64,000 nucleotides of DNA from Gammaproteobacteria bacterium (lineage in GTDB: Bacteria > Pseudomonadota > Gammaproteobacteria > Xanthomonadales > SZUA-36). The translations under genes and the position numbers were made by a program. The DNA lies in the NCBI GenBank assembly GCA_030428105.1, contig JAUIBE010000003.1, forward strand, positions 1 to 64,000, written 5' to 3'. A model generated the notes under the pieces. The model did no database searches, was not told the origin of the DNA, and was given only the letters and a program-made list of their open reading frames with translations. Below are positions 52,455-61,400 of the stretch, piece after piece. Every line of letters starts with the position of its first letter. The stretch's first letter is position 1.

Positions 52455-52958
52455 ATGCAGACACTGATGATCCTGAGACACGCCAAGGCGGTACCGTGGG
52501 GCTCCACGCCGGATGACTTCTCGCGCCCGCTCAGTGATATCGGGGAGGCGCACGCCCAGGCGGTGGCTCACTGGGTTCTGCGCGAAATTGATCTTCCGGA
52601 ACTGGTGCTTTGCTCGCCCTCCCAACGCACCCGGGAAACCATTGCGCCGCTGGTCAACATTGCTGAAGAGATGGAGGCGCGTATCCGCTTCCTGCCGCAA
52701 ATCTACGGCGCTTCGCTGGGCACCCTGGTCAACCTGCTGGACCACGCCTTTGCGGAGTCGGACAGCGTCATGGTGGTGGGGCACAACCCGGGATTCGAGC
52801 ACCTTTTGTTCGAATCGATCTCGAGTTCGCAGCGCGGCCGCATTCGGCGGCTGGCCACCGGCACCCTGGTGGTCATCGAGTTTGAGCCCGATTGGGCGGA
52901 GGCCCAGGGGCGGGGAATCATTGCCCACAAGACCCGGGGCAAGAAACTGATCGACTAG
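52455..52958 (+). CDS. sixA: Phosphohistidine phosphatase SixA-like
   Basis: A 167-residue histidine phosphatase. The catalytic RHG motif appears as RHAK (residues 8-11, LMILRHAKAVPWG), as in SixA. Arg57 region (SPSQRTRETI) and the second catalytic His in VMVVGHNPGFEHL complete the site. SixA dephosphorylates histidines of phosphotransferase-system or phosphorelay proteins. The C-terminal 40 residues (beyond GTLVVIEFEP) are slightly longer than in E. coli SixA. It converges with the fRMsr gene; both stop codons lie in the palindrome GACTAGC/GCTAGTC (52953-52976). Confidence 0.88.
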   Translation: MQTLMILRHAKAVPWGSTPDDFSRPLSDIGEAHAQAVAHWVLREIDLPELVLCSPSQRTRETIAPLVNIAEEMEARIRFLPQIYGASLGTLVNLLDHAFAESDSVMVVGHNPGFEHLLFESISSSQRGRIRRLATGTLVVIEFEPDWAEAQGRGIIAHKTRGKKLID

Positions 52959-52970
52959 CGCTGCTGAAAG

Positions 52971-53429
52971 CTAGTCCAGCGAATCGAGGAACACCTCGGC
53001 CACTTCGCGAAGCACCGCCTCGTCCTGCTCGCTGAAACGGTCCAGCACTGGGCTGTCGATATCCAGCACCCCCAGCAGTTCGCCGTTCTTCACCAGCGGC
53101 AGCACGATCTCGGAGCGCGAATCGGCGTCGCATGCAATGTGGTCGCTGAAAGCGTTCACATCCGCCACCCGCAGCACCTCGCGGCGCTCGGCTGCCTGGC
53201 CGCATACCCCGCGCCCCATCGCAATTCGCACGCAGGCGGGCTTGCCCTGGAACGGACCTACCACCAACTCACCATCGCGCAGGAAATAGAAGCCAACCCA
53301 GTTGACCTGGTCGAGAAGCTGGAACAAAAGGGCCGACAGGTTGGCCGCGTTGGCGACCAGGTCCTTCTCGCCATGCAACAGCGCCCTGGCCTGCTGCGCC
53401 AGGCCGTCGGACCCAGAAGCGACAAACAT
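52971..53429 (-). CDS. msrC: Free methionine-(R)-sulfoxide reductase (GAF domain)
   Basis: A 152-residue single GAF domain of the fRMsr type, which reduces free L-methionine-(R)-sulfoxide. The three conserved cysteines are at 66, 76 and 100 (GKPACVRIAMGRGVCGQAAE and DHIACDADSRSEIVLP), and VNWVGFYFLRDGELVVGPFQ is the family core. The C-terminal helix ends VFLDSLD. It is the last gene of the hutG-hutF-methyltransferase operon on the minus strand, 7 nt after the methyltransferase stop. This implies co-expression with amino-acid salvage. Confidence 0.92.
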   Translation of the reverse strand: MFVASGSDGLAQQARALLHGEKDLVANAANLSALLFQLLDQVNWVGFYFLRDGELVVGPFQGKPACVRIAMGRGVCGQAAERREVLRVADVNAFSDHIACDADSRSEIVLPLVKNGELLGVLDIDSPVLDRFSEQDEAVLREVAEVFLDSLD

Positions 53430-53436
53430 CGGCGGG

Positions 53437-54057
53437 CTACCTCGCGTTGTCGTTGCGGCGGAAAATCAGCGCCTGGTTATTGGCCGGCATGCGCACCTGG
53501 TCTAGCAGGTGCATGTTGTTCTTGCTGGCCAGGGTTTCCAGGCTCTGCACGTCGCGCAGGCCCATTTCGGGATCCTGGCTCTTGAGCTGCAGATCAAAGG
53601 CGCGGTTGGAATCGGAAGTGTACTTTCCGCCATCGTTGAACGGGCCATAGAGCACGAAAATACCGCGCTCCTTCAAACGTTTGCCAACCCCCTCGAACAT
53701 GGCGCGCACCGCTGCCCAACCCATGATGTGCGCGGTGTTGGCCGAGAAGGCCGCCGACAGGACCCGGTCAGGCCACGCCGCGGCGTCGCCATCCAGGACG
53801 TTGAGGGCAACGGTTGGCTTGATGTTGTCACTGCCCTCGGCCTCGATACGGGCATTGAGCCCTGGCAGGTTTTCCTCAACATCGGAAGGCTGCCACTTCA
53901 GGGACGTCATACTGGCCGCAAAAAACACCACGTGCTGGCCGGTGCCTGATCCAATCTCCAGCACGAAACCGCGCTGCGGCAAGTACTGCTCAAGCACCTC
54001 GAGGATGGGTTCCTTGTTGCGCTCACAAGCTTCTGAAAATGGCAATCCCTTGTTCAT
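53437..54057 (-). CDS. DUF938 SAM-dependent methyltransferase-like protein
   Basis: A 206-residue class I methyltransferase-like protein. Motif I is VLEIGSGTGQHVVFFAASMT near residue 32; later blocks are LKWQPSDVEENLPGLNARIE, ANTAHIMGWAAVRAMFEGVG and LYGPFNDGGKYTSDSNRAFD, which are typical of DUF938. The N-terminus PFSEACERNKEPILEVLEQY is also diagnostic. The substrate is unknown. I use the ATG at 54057, which overlaps the hutF stop by 4 nt; the open frame upstream is a shadow of hutF. Confidence 0.88.
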   Translation of the reverse strand: MNKGLPFSEACERNKEPILEVLEQYLPQRGFVLEIGSGTGQHVVFFAASMTSLKWQPSDVEENLPGLNARIEAEGSDNIKPTVALNVLDGDAAAWPDRVLSAAFSANTAHIMGWAAVRAMFEGVGKRLKERGIFVLYGPFNDGGKYTSDSNRAFDLQLKSQDPEMGLRDVQSLETLASKNNMHLLDQVRMPANNQALIFRRNDNAR

Positions 54058-55427
54058 CCAGCGAGTTCCTCCATAACCGCCCTGAACCCCGCCGCAGCAG
54101 CGTCCCTGGCCTGGTGTTTTCCATTGTGTACGGTTTGTTTTGCGGCCACCAAGACCGAGTTGATCATGCCTGCTCCGCCGCCAAAAACATAGCGGTCCAG
54201 CAGGTCCGCTTCGCCAACGCCGCAAAGCATCGGATGTTCGGCGTTCAGCTCAACCAGGTCGGCCCTGTAACCCGGCCGTATTTCCCCTATGGGCTGCCCC
54301 AGCGCCGCGCCGCCTCCTGCGGCGGCCTGCTGATACAGATTGAACCCCACCCTCGAAGCCTGCCCGGTCAGCACATTGCGGCGACCGGTGCGCAGGCGCA
54401 ATCCAAACTCCAGGAGCCTCAATTCTTCGCAGGGTGAGATTCGCAGGTTGCTGTCGCTGCCTACCGCGAGGCTACCACCTTTTTCCATCCAGTACCCGGC
54501 CTCGAAAAACCCATCGCCCAGGTCAGCCTCGGTGGTCGGGCAGATTCCCGCGGTTGCGCCACTGGCAGCGGCCTGGTCGTACTCCGCCGGCTGCATGTGA
54601 GTTGCATGAACCAGGCACCAGCGCTCATCTACCGGGTGATTGGCCAATAGCCACTCGACCGGTCGCGCGCCGTGCGCTGCCAGGCACTGTTCCACTTCTG
54701 CCACTTGTTCGGCCACGTGAATGTGGATGGCGGCTGCACGCCCCGCTTCGCCATCCAGCACTTCTGCGATCTGCGCGGTGGATGAGGCACGCAGTGAATG
54801 CAGCGCCAGCCCCACGCGGTGCAACGGGTGATCTTCCGCGCGCGCCACGCTGCGCGCAAAGAGATTGAGGAACTGCGCTGGCGAATTGATAAAACGCCGC
54901 TGGTGTTCACTGGCCCCGTTCGCCCCGAACCCGGATCGGCAATACAGGACCGGCAACAGCGACAGGGAAAGCCCAACTTGCGAAGCAGCCACCATCAATC
55001 GGCCACCCAGTTCATCGATATCGGCGTAGGGCGCGCCATCCGGCTGGTGGTGCAGATAGTGAAACTCGGCGCAGGCGGTATAGCCCGCCTCCAGCATCTC
55101 GACGTACAGCCAGGTAGCGATGGCCTGTAACTGCTCCGGCTGCAGCCGGTTGGCCAGCGAATACATGGCGTCGCGCCACGACCAGAAGCTGTCCGCTCCA
55201 TCCGGCCCGCCAAAACCCGCAAGGCCCGCCATCTGGCGCTGAAAGGCGTGCGAGTGGCAGTTGGGCATGCCAGGAATGACCGGGCCCTCCAGTGTTACAT
55301 CGGCTTCATCCGGCCTGCCCGGCCTGATTGCGCGGATCATCCCGGCGGCGTCGGTCTGGATGATGACGTTGTTCAACCAACCGGATTCGCCCAGGACCCG
55401 GCGGCAGAATAGGGATTGCTCAGTCAA
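54054..55427 (-). CDS. hutF: Formimidoylglutamate deiminase
   Basis: HutF hydrolyses N-formimino-L-glutamate to N-formyl-L-glutamate and ammonia in the five-step histidine degradation route. The 457-residue amidohydrolase has metal ligands HSH in PGMPNCHSHAFQRQMAGLAG near residue 57, HIHVAEQ near 235, HATH near 275, and the catalytic Asp in LAVGSDSNLRISPCEELRLL. It overlaps hutG by 8 nt upstream and the methyltransferase gene by 4 nt downstream. hutH, hutU and hutI are not in the window. Confidence 0.94.
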   Translation of the reverse strand: MTEQSLFCRRVLGESGWLNNVIIQTDAAGMIRAIRPGRPDEADVTLEGPVIPGMPNCHSHAFQRQMAGLAGFGGPDGADSFWSWRDAMYSLANRLQPEQLQAIATWLYVEMLEAGYTACAEFHYLHHQPDGAPYADIDELGGRLMVAASQVGLSLSLLPVLYCRSGFGANGASEHQRRFINSPAQFLNLFARSVARAEDHPLHRVGLALHSLRASSTAQIAEVLDGEAGRAAAIHIHVAEQVAEVEQCLAAHGARPVEWLLANHPVDERWCLVHATHMQPAEYDQAAASGATAGICPTTEADLGDGFFEAGYWMEKGGSLAVGSDSNLRISPCEELRLLEFGLRLRTGRRNVLTGQASRVGFNLYQQAAAGGGAALGQPIGEIRPGYRADLVELNAEHPMLCGVGEADLLDRYVFGGGAGMINSVLVAAKQTVHNGKHQARDAAAAGFRAVMEELAG

Positions 55428-56220
55428 GGCCTTGCAGTGACCCCGGTTGCCAGTTTTCCAGTACGGCCACCAGTTCTTTCAGGAGTGTAACCAGGGGCCT
55501 GGCGCGCGAAGCGTCCCAGTGGGGTGGGAATTCCTGCATGTAGCTGCGCTGGGCAATTTCCAGTTGCAGCGCGTGGATGCCCTGGTCCGGCCGTCCATAG
55601 TGGCGGGTTATGTATCCGCCTTTGAAACGTGCGTCGCGCACCGCGGTAAATTCAAGCGATGCCAGCGCATCCCAGGCTGAATCCACCAGGTCGGGATCGG
55701 CGCTGGCTCCGTCATTGCTGCCCAGGTTGAGGTTGGGAAGCTCACCTTCAAACAACTCCGGCAGTTCGCTGCGGATGGAATGCGCGTCGAGCAATACCGC
55801 GTGCCCATGACGCGCACGAATGGCTTCAAGCTCCTGGGCCAGCATGTCGTGGTAAGGCTGCCAGTACTGCGCCAGGCGTTGCGCGACCTCGGCCGGGTCG
55901 GGCGCCCTGCCATCCTGGTAGATCGGCTTTCCGCAGAAGGTTTTCAGTGGCGCCAGGGCGGTTCCGGGACGGTTGTACAACGGTTGGTCATCGGGCGGGC
56001 GATTGAGGTCAATCAGGTATCGTGACCACGGGGTTACGATCAGGCTGGCGCCTTCCACCTGGGCCCAACCGTAGAGCTTGTCCACGAACCAGTCGGTGTC
56101 GGGCAGGAACAGCGCTTCGGGCTGCATCCGGTCTTTCACCTCGGGCGGGATCAGGGTGCCGGCGTGGGGCACGCTGATCAGCAGCGGCGTTTTGCCCTTG
56201 TGTAGCTCAATGCGTTGCAT
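55420..56220 (-). CDS. hutG: N-formylglutamate deformylase
   Basis: HutG splits N-formyl-L-glutamate into glutamate and formate, completing the histidine route that uses HutF. The 266-residue protein has LLISVPHAGTLIPPEVKDR with the metal His near residue 19, DTDWFVDKLYGWAQ near residue 42, VTPWSRYLIDLNRPPDDQPL, and GHAVLLDAHSIRSELPELF with the second metal His. It starts just after the pilQ terminator and is the first gene of a four-gene minus-strand operon (hutG, hutF, DUF938, msrC). Confidence 0.95.
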   Translation of the reverse strand: MQRIELHKGKTPLLISVPHAGTLIPPEVKDRMQPEALFLPDTDWFVDKLYGWAQVEGASLIVTPWSRYLIDLNRPPDDQPLYNRPGTALAPLKTFCGKPIYQDGRAPDPAEVAQRLAQYWQPYHDMLAQELEAIRARHGHAVLLDAHSIRSELPELFEGELPNLNLGSNDGASADPDLVDSAWDALASLEFTAVRDARFKGGYITRHYGRPDQGIHALQLEIAQRSYMQEFPPHWDASRARPLVTLLKELVAVLENWQPGSLQGLD

Positions 56221-56234
56221 GATGTCTCGGTGTA

Positions 56235-56263
56235 AAAAAAAGCCCGGACCTGGCGCCCGGGCT
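56235..56263 (-). terminator. Intrinsic terminator after pilQ
   Basis: On the minus strand a 7-bp stem (AGCCCGG/CCGGGCT, 56241-56247 and 56257-56263) is followed by a run of T (plus-strand As at 56234-56241). It lies 26 nt after the pilQ stop and before hutG, so it ends the pilMNOPQ transcript and isolates the hut operon. Confidence 0.85.
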
Positions 56264-56288
56264 TTCCTTGTCCCTCAATGGTTCTAAC

Positions 56289-58421
56289 TTACAGCGTTGG
56301 GCGCTCCTCGACGATGGTCGGGGTAACGAAGATTAGCAATTCACGCTTGGTGATTTCGTTCGCCCGGCGCCGGAACAGCGCGCCCATGTAAGGAATGTCG
56401 CCCAGCCACGGCACTTTGTCTTCCGTGCTGCTGCGGCCATCCTGGTAAATACCACCCAGGACCACGGTGTCACCGTTCTCCACCAGAACCGTGGTGTTCA
56501 GCTCACGGGTGTCGATGGAGGGCACCGAACCGCCGCGCGAGGTCTGGAAGATCTCGCCAACGGTGTCCTGCTTGACCGCGAGGTCGAGTTGGATGCGGTT
56601 ATCCGGCGTAATCAGCGGGGTGGCCTTGAGCTCCAGCACCGCTTCCTTGAACTGCACCGCGGTGGCGCCGGAAGAGGTGGAGTTCTCATATGGAATTTCC
56701 ACACCCTGCTGGATGAAGGCTTCGGCCTGGTTGGCGGTGACGATGCGCGGGGTTGAAATCACTTCACCCTCGCCCTCTGACTCCAGCGCTGACAGCTCCA
56801 GGTCGAGGATCACGTTGCCGGTCAGGAACGAAATGCCCAGCGTGCTGGCGTCCTGGTTCGAGGCCGGCAGGTTCACCTGGTAACGACCCGGGTAGGACGG
56901 AATATCGAGCAAGCCGTCGTCACGCGGGTTGATGGCCGGATTGATGGTATCGGCCGCCGCGCCATCGGCTGCGATCACGCCAATGTTGTTGCCGTCATGC
57001 AGCAGGGTTGCGCCAAAACGCACACCCAGCTCATGGGCGAAGTCGGAGTTGGCGATGACGATGCGGGATTCGATCTGCACCTGGCGCACCGCGTAATCCA
57101 ACTCGGTAATCAGCTCGCGAATTTCGACAATGCGCTCGGCAGTATCGGTGATCAGCAGCGTGTTGGTGCGCTCATCAACGGTGACCGAACCGCGCTCTGA
57201 AAGAAGACCGTACTCGGTATCCACCGCGTTGGTGGATTCGTCGATAAGGGTCTTCATGTCCAGCGCCTTGGAGTAGCTCATCGGGATCAGCACGGTCTGC
57301 AGCGGCTCGAGGATGCGACGATCCTGCTGCGCTTTCAGCAGTTGCTGTTCGCGATTGGCAATTTCAGCCGTGGGGCCAATCCAGATCACGTTGCCATTCT
57401 GGCGCTTGTCCAGGTTGCGGGCATCCATCACGATGTCCAGCGCCTGGTCCCAGGGCACGTTGGTGAGACGCAGGGTGAGGTTGCCGCCCACGCTGTCAGC
57501 CACCACGATGTTCAGGTCGGAAACGTCAGCAATCAGCTGCAGCACCGAGCGAACCGGAATGTTCTGGAAGTTGAAGGTCACGCGCTCGCCGACGTATTCC
57601 TTGTCTTCAAAGAATTTCACCTCCGCTTCGTCTTCCGCGGTGGTGATGCGGGTTGGGGTGCTGACCTCAACCACGATGTCCTGGCCGGTCTGGTAAACCA
57701 TGTGCTCGTACACGCCGGCTACCGACATGGCGATGCGCACGCCATTGTTGTACCGGGTGGCGTCAATCAGGCTGACCGGGGTTGCGAAATCGATCACGTC
57801 CAGGCGCTGGCGCAGGCGATCGGGCAGCGACGCGTTCATGATGTCGAGGCGCACCACATCGGCGCCCTCGTCAATCGACACGTTGGCGCCCGGGGCGTCC
57901 ATGCTGACGATGACCCGGCCCTGGCCGTCCTCGCCGCGACGGAAATCAACGCCGGTCACGGTGTAAGAACCCGTTCCCCTGCTGGTGCTCTGGGCAGCGG
58001 CCACAGCGGTGGCGCCTGCCGCAGCCGACTCGCCGCCGGCAATGGTCAAAACCACTTCGCCCGGCCCGGCCGAGTAGTCATAAGCACTGGGGTTGGAGAG
58101 CTCCACGACCAGGCGAGTGCGCCCCCCGGCGCCGACCGCCGAGTAGCTTCGCACCGAGCCGGAGCTGACCGCTACCGGGTCGGTGGCCTGGCCATATTCG
58201 GTGTCCGAAAGGTCCACCACGATGCGGGCAGGCGTCTCGGTGGCGAACACGCTGACCTGCGGCTCATCGCCGGAAGTCTGCAGCGATATTTCCACGCCGC
58301 CGTCCGCGGTTACCCGGTGGTGCACGCCGGTCACTGCCGTATCGGCCAGTGCCGCCATTGCGGGCATGATCGCGAGGACCAATCCCACGCCCATCAGAAA
58401 TCCTTTTCCTATGTTGCGCAT
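56289..58421 (-). CDS. pilQ: Type IV pilus secretin PilQ
   Basis: PilQ forms the outer-membrane channel for type IV pili. From the ATG at 58421 (MRNIGKGFLMGVG) it has 710 residues and a signal peptide; GAGAGAGG lies upstream. An ATG 18 codons earlier (58475) also has a purine-rich leader and cannot be excluded. Order: two AMIN domains (about 30-105 and 130-230; YDYSAGPGEVVLTI, VRLDIMNASLPDRLRQRLDV), an STN/N0 domain near 275-330 (ISVRSVLQLIADVSDLNIVV-like), N1 repeats, and the secretin core (VQIESRIVIANSDFAHELGV; LELSALESEGEGEVISTPRI; VPWLGDIPYMGALFRRR). It is the last gene of the operon. Confidence 0.96.
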   Translation of the reverse strand: MRNIGKGFLMGVGLVLAIMPAMAALADTAVTGVHHRVTADGGVEISLQTSGDEPQVSVFATETPARIVVDLSDTEYGQATDPVAVSSGSVRSYSAVGAGGRTRLVVELSNPSAYDYSAGPGEVVLTIAGGESAAAGATAVAAAQSTSRGTGSYTVTGVDFRRGEDGQGRVIVSMDAPGANVSIDEGADVVRLDIMNASLPDRLRQRLDVIDFATPVSLIDATRYNNGVRIAMSVAGVYEHMVYQTGQDIVVEVSTPTRITTAEDEAEVKFFEDKEYVGERVTFNFQNIPVRSVLQLIADVSDLNIVVADSVGGNLTLRLTNVPWDQALDIVMDARNLDKRQNGNVIWIGPTAEIANREQQLLKAQQDRRILEPLQTVLIPMSYSKALDMKTLIDESTNAVDTEYGLLSERGSVTVDERTNTLLITDTAERIVEIRELITELDYAVRQVQIESRIVIANSDFAHELGVRFGATLLHDGNNIGVIAADGAAADTINPAINPRDDGLLDIPSYPGRYQVNLPASNQDASTLGISFLTGNVILDLELSALESEGEGEVISTPRIVTANQAEAFIQQGVEIPYENSTSSGATAVQFKEAVLELKATPLITPDNRIQLDLAVKQDTVGEIFQTSRGGSVPSIDTRELNTTVLVENGDTVVLGGIYQDGRSSTEDKVPWLGDIPYMGALFRRRANEITKRELLIFVTPTIVEERPTL

Positions 58422-58547
58422 GCTGCGACCTCTCTCACAGTGTTTCGGGTCTTGATTCACCCTTTCCTTGTTCATGGCTGTGCCTCTGAAGCTGATTCGC
58501 TCTCCCTTGCGGGCTCTTGTGGCCGCCAGGCCTGAAAACCCACCGAT

Positions 58548-59096
58548 CTAACCTCCCCCCAGCGCCATCTCGGCTTCTCGAACCAGCCAGCCGCCTGCAC
58601 CGTTGGAAATAAACTCGCTCAACTCTACTTCGTCGGGGGCGATGCTCAGCACCCGTCCGTAGTTCTTGCCCATGTAGTTGCCCACCGCCACGCGGTGCAC
58701 CACGCCATCCGGATCCCTGATCAGGGCCCATTGGTTGGCGGCCTTGTTGAACGTACCCACCATCTCGAGCGTATCCAGCTCGAAACGCTCCAGGTATTCC
58801 TTTGGCCGCTGCAGGTCTGGCCGCGGGCCCGTACCCGGGTCATTGGCGATGGCCTCGTCGCTGCCCTCGCTGGTTGACTGGCGGAACGGATCACGACCGA
58901 GCAATCCCTGGTATTCGTATGGTGTGTACGTGCGCACCGGCGGGATCGGTTCGATCGGGCTCGGTGGCCTGGCCTTGACGTCGGCAATGTAGCGGTTGAG
59001 ATCGTCCTGTTCTCCCGCACAACCGGCTGTCAGCAAGAGACTTCCAGCCACAAAGGCCATCAGCAAGCGGTAACCTGGCATATTCCTGGCCATCAT
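58548..59096 (-). CDS. pilP: Type IV pilus inner-membrane lipoprotein PilP
   Basis: PilP is the periplasmic lipoprotein that joins the PilMNO inner-membrane complex to the PilQ secretin. It has 182 residues. The signal peptide ends in the lipobox LTAGC (Cys26), followed by a linker with PPVRTYTPYEYQGLLGRDPF and the PilP beta domain (LERFELDTLEMVGTFNKAAN, then GVVHRVAVGNYMGKNYGRVL). The ATG overlaps the pilO stop by 4 nt. The pilQ start lies 126 nt further on. Confidence 0.95.
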   Translation of the reverse strand: MMARNMPGYRLLMAFVAGSLLLTAGCAGEQDDLNRYIADVKARPPSPIEPIPPVRTYTPYEYQGLLGRDPFRQSTSEGSDEAIANDPGTGPRPDLQRPKEYLERFELDTLEMVGTFNKAANQWALIRDPDGVVHRVAVGNYMGKNYGRVLSIAPDEVELSEFISNGAGGWLVREAEMALGGG

Positions 59097-59746
59097 CGGT
59101 TACCTCCCTGGGCCTGCGCCTGCGCCCTGGCGGCAGCTTCCTCTTCATCGATGTAGCGGTAGGTCTTTACGCTACCCTCGAGAATCAGGCGGCCATCACC
59201 AGCGGATACGCCGATGTCGCGCTCATTGGCGCGCCGCAGCGAAATATCGTGCATCGTCAGGATAACCACCCTGGGCAGCGAAGCGACGCCACCGACAAAC
59301 TCGCCAAACTGGTGGTAATCCCCGAGCATGCGCACCGAAATGGGCCGCTCGGCGTAAAAATCATGGTGGGTTTCGGCGTTGGGCTGGAACAGCTGCACGT
59401 CGATGCCGGCGCCCAGCGCGGTCTGCGACACGTCAACCAGCAGCTTGTCCATCTCGGTGCGGTTGGGCAGCTGGCGGAACATGGTTTCCAGCAGCGCCTG
59501 CATTTCTTCGAGCTGCGCCTCGTAGGCTTCGAGGTTGGCAGCCTTGTCGGCTTTCTCCTCGTATTCCACGCGCAGGGTCAGCTCGCGTTGCTGCACCCTT
59601 TCCAGCTGTTCGGTCTTGCCCTTGATCATCAGGAACCAGCCGACCACCAGGATGACAATCAGCAGCAGGCTCAGAATGACCAGCCGTACCGACGGCGGGG
59701 CGCTGCCAATGTCGTTGAATTCAAGATCTCTGAGTTCAGCAAGCAT
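59093..59746 (-). CDS. pilO: Type IV pilus assembly protein PilO
   Basis: PilO has one membrane helix and forms a heterodimer with PilN in the inner-membrane alignment complex. The 217 residues show a cytoplasmic head, a helix at about 25-45 (VILSLLLIVILVVGWFLMI), a coiled-coil at about 50-105, and the PilO ferredoxin-like domain (FAERPISVRMLGDYHQFGEF-like block near residue 135, VVILTMHDISLRR). It overlaps pilN by one base and pilP by 4 nt. Confidence 0.95.
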   Translation of the reverse strand: MLAELRDLEFNDIGSAPPSVRLVILSLLLIVILVVGWFLMIKGKTEQLERVQQRELTLRVEYEEKADKAANLEAYEAQLEEMQALLETMFRQLPNRTEMDKLLVDVSQTALGAGIDVQLFQPNAETHHDFYAERPISVRMLGDYHQFGEFVGGVASLPRVVILTMHDISLRRANERDIGVSAGDGRLILEGSVKTYRYIDEEEAAARAQAQAQGGNR

Positions 59747-60342
59747 CAGTTACCCCCCGCTGCCTGGTCGGCAGTATTCTGCTGCGCCGATTCGCGCCTT
59801 GGATTCAGGCGCACACGGATGGCAAATTCGTAGGTTTCAACCCTGGATGCCGGTTGCTGCGATGCGCGCACATACTGCAGCTCCGGCCCGAGAAACAGGT
59901 CGCTTTCATCAAGCGCCTGCAGATAGGCCGAAACGCGCGCGTTGGATTGCGCTGAACCCTGCAGCGTGACGTTGTTGCCCTGCTGCCTGACGTTGCCAAG
60001 CGTCACCCCGACCGGGATGGACTTGGCCAGCTTGTCGAGCATCTCCACCGTGAGGGAACGGCTTGCCTGGAGCTCTTCGATAATCGCTTTGCGCGACAGC
60101 AGCCTGTCGCGGGTCTTCTCAAGCTCGTTGATGCGGTTGATGCGCTGCTGCAGGCGGTTGATCTCCGACTGCAGCTTGCCATTACGCGTTTCCTGGATGT
60201 TGATGCGCTGGTCGTAGAACAGGCCCACGATCAACACCAGGATGGCGCCCAGCACCAGGGTGCCGAGCAGCGAGTACATAAACTGCCGCTGGCGTTCCCT
60301 GCGCGCTTCCTCGCGCCATGGAAGTAGGTTGATTCTCGCCAT
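59746..60342 (-). CDS. pilN: Type IV pilus assembly protein PilN
   Basis: PilN is a bitopic inner-membrane protein whose short N-terminus binds PilM. It starts with the classical INLLPWREEARRERQRQ segment (residues 4-20), has one helix at about 22-44, a coiled-coil to residue 90, and the periplasmic domain with SIPVGVTLGNVRQQGNNVTL. The 198 residues are normal. Single-base overlaps join it to pilM and pilO, so the genes are tightly coupled. Confidence 0.95.
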   Translation of the reverse strand: MARINLLPWREEARRERQRQFMYSLLGTLVLGAILVLIVGLFYDQRINIQETRNGKLQSEINRLQQRINRINELEKTRDRLLSRKAIIEELQASRSLTVEMLDKLAKSIPVGVTLGNVRQQGNNVTLQGSAQSNARVSAYLQALDESDLFLGPELQYVRASQQPASRVETYEFAIRVRLNPRRESAQQNTADQAAGGN

Positions 60343-61400
60343 CAGTCAAACCCCCTCAATGCCAGTCCGGTGGCAACCATCAGGTTTGGCGCATTCTTGG
60401 TTAACGCTGAAACCGCGACGCTGGGCGCCAGTTCCAGACCGCTGACCGGGTCTGCAACGTGCGTCTTGACGCCGAGTTCCTGCTCAACAACCTCGGTTAG
60501 CCCATCCAGGGCCGCGAGATCGCCGGCGAGGTAAATGGTGCGGATATTGGAAAACTCGCTGCTGGAGCTGTAGAACTGCAGCGCTCTTGAAATCTGGTGG
60601 ACCACGTTGAGCATGAAGGGCTCAAGCACTTCGTCCTCGAAGTCATCGGGACCCGGCTCACCGCGGCGGTAGAAGCTGGCCTGTTCGGCGGACATGTCAT
60701 AACGGCGCATGACTTCTTCGAGCAACTGGTTGGCGCCGAACGGATGTTCGCGGGTATAGATCACGCGGCCGCCGCGCAGGATCAACAGGGTGGAAAGGTC
60801 GTGGCCGATATCGAACAGGCCAACCGTTTCCGTGTTGCGTATCCCGTCGCGCTCGCGAATGATCTCGAAGGCGTTGGCGATGGCGAACGATTCGACATCA
60901 ACCACCCGCGTCTTCAGCCCCAGTGCGTCCAGCGCGTCCTGGCGGCTTTCGACATTCTCGTTCTTGCTGGCAGCCAGCAGGATATCGACCATGTCGGCGT
61001 TACGCGGCGATGGGCCCAGCACCTCGAAATCAAGGCTGATCTCGTCCAGCGGATAAGGAATGTACTGGTTGGCCTCGATCTGCACCTGGCTCTCGATGTC
61101 TGCATCGGCGAGGTTCGCCGGGAGACTGATTGCCTTGGTGAATACTGCCGAACCGGATACCGCAACGGCGCATTGCTTCGAACCGGAGCCCGAATTCCTG
61201 ACCGCTGCCTTGATCGCTTCGGAGATGGCCTCGATATCCTGCACCGACTTCTCGACGATGACACCCGGTGGAAGCGGCTCGATGGCGAAGTGCTCCACCC
61301 GGTACGAGGGACCATGACGTGAAAGTTGCAACAAGCGAACGCTTGAAGACCCAATGTCCAGTCCTATGACTGGTGGTTGTTTAGTGCCGAAGAGTTTCAA
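60342..61400 (-). CDS. pilM: Type IV pilus assembly protein PilM
   Basis: PilM is a cytoplasmic actin-like ATPase that binds PilN and PilB. The 352 residues include the phosphate-1 motif VIGLDIGSSSVRLLQL at 13-28, the phosphate-2 region VGLFDIGHDLSTLLILRGGR near 190, and the adenosine motif LAGDLAALDGLTEVVEQEL near 298. The start is TTG at 61400 with GAGG 5 nt before it. It is the first gene of pilMNOPQ and is divergent from mrcA, the usual arrangement in gammaproteobacteria. Confidence 0.95.
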   Translation of the reverse strand: MKLFGTKQPPVIGLDIGSSSVRLLQLSRHGPSYRVEHFAIEPLPPGVIVEKSVQDIEAISEAIKAAVRNSGSGSKQCAVAVSGSAVFTKAISLPANLADADIESQVQIEANQYIPYPLDEISLDFEVLGPSPRNADMVDILLAASKNENVESRQDALDALGLKTRVVDVESFAIANAFEIIRERDGIRNTETVGLFDIGHDLSTLLILRGGRVIYTREHPFGANQLLEEVMRRYDMSAEQASFYRRGEPGPDDFEDEVLEPFMLNVVHQISRALQFYSSSSEFSNIRTIYLAGDLAALDGLTEVVEQELGVKTHVADPVSGLELAPSVAVSALTKNAPNLMVATGLALRGFD

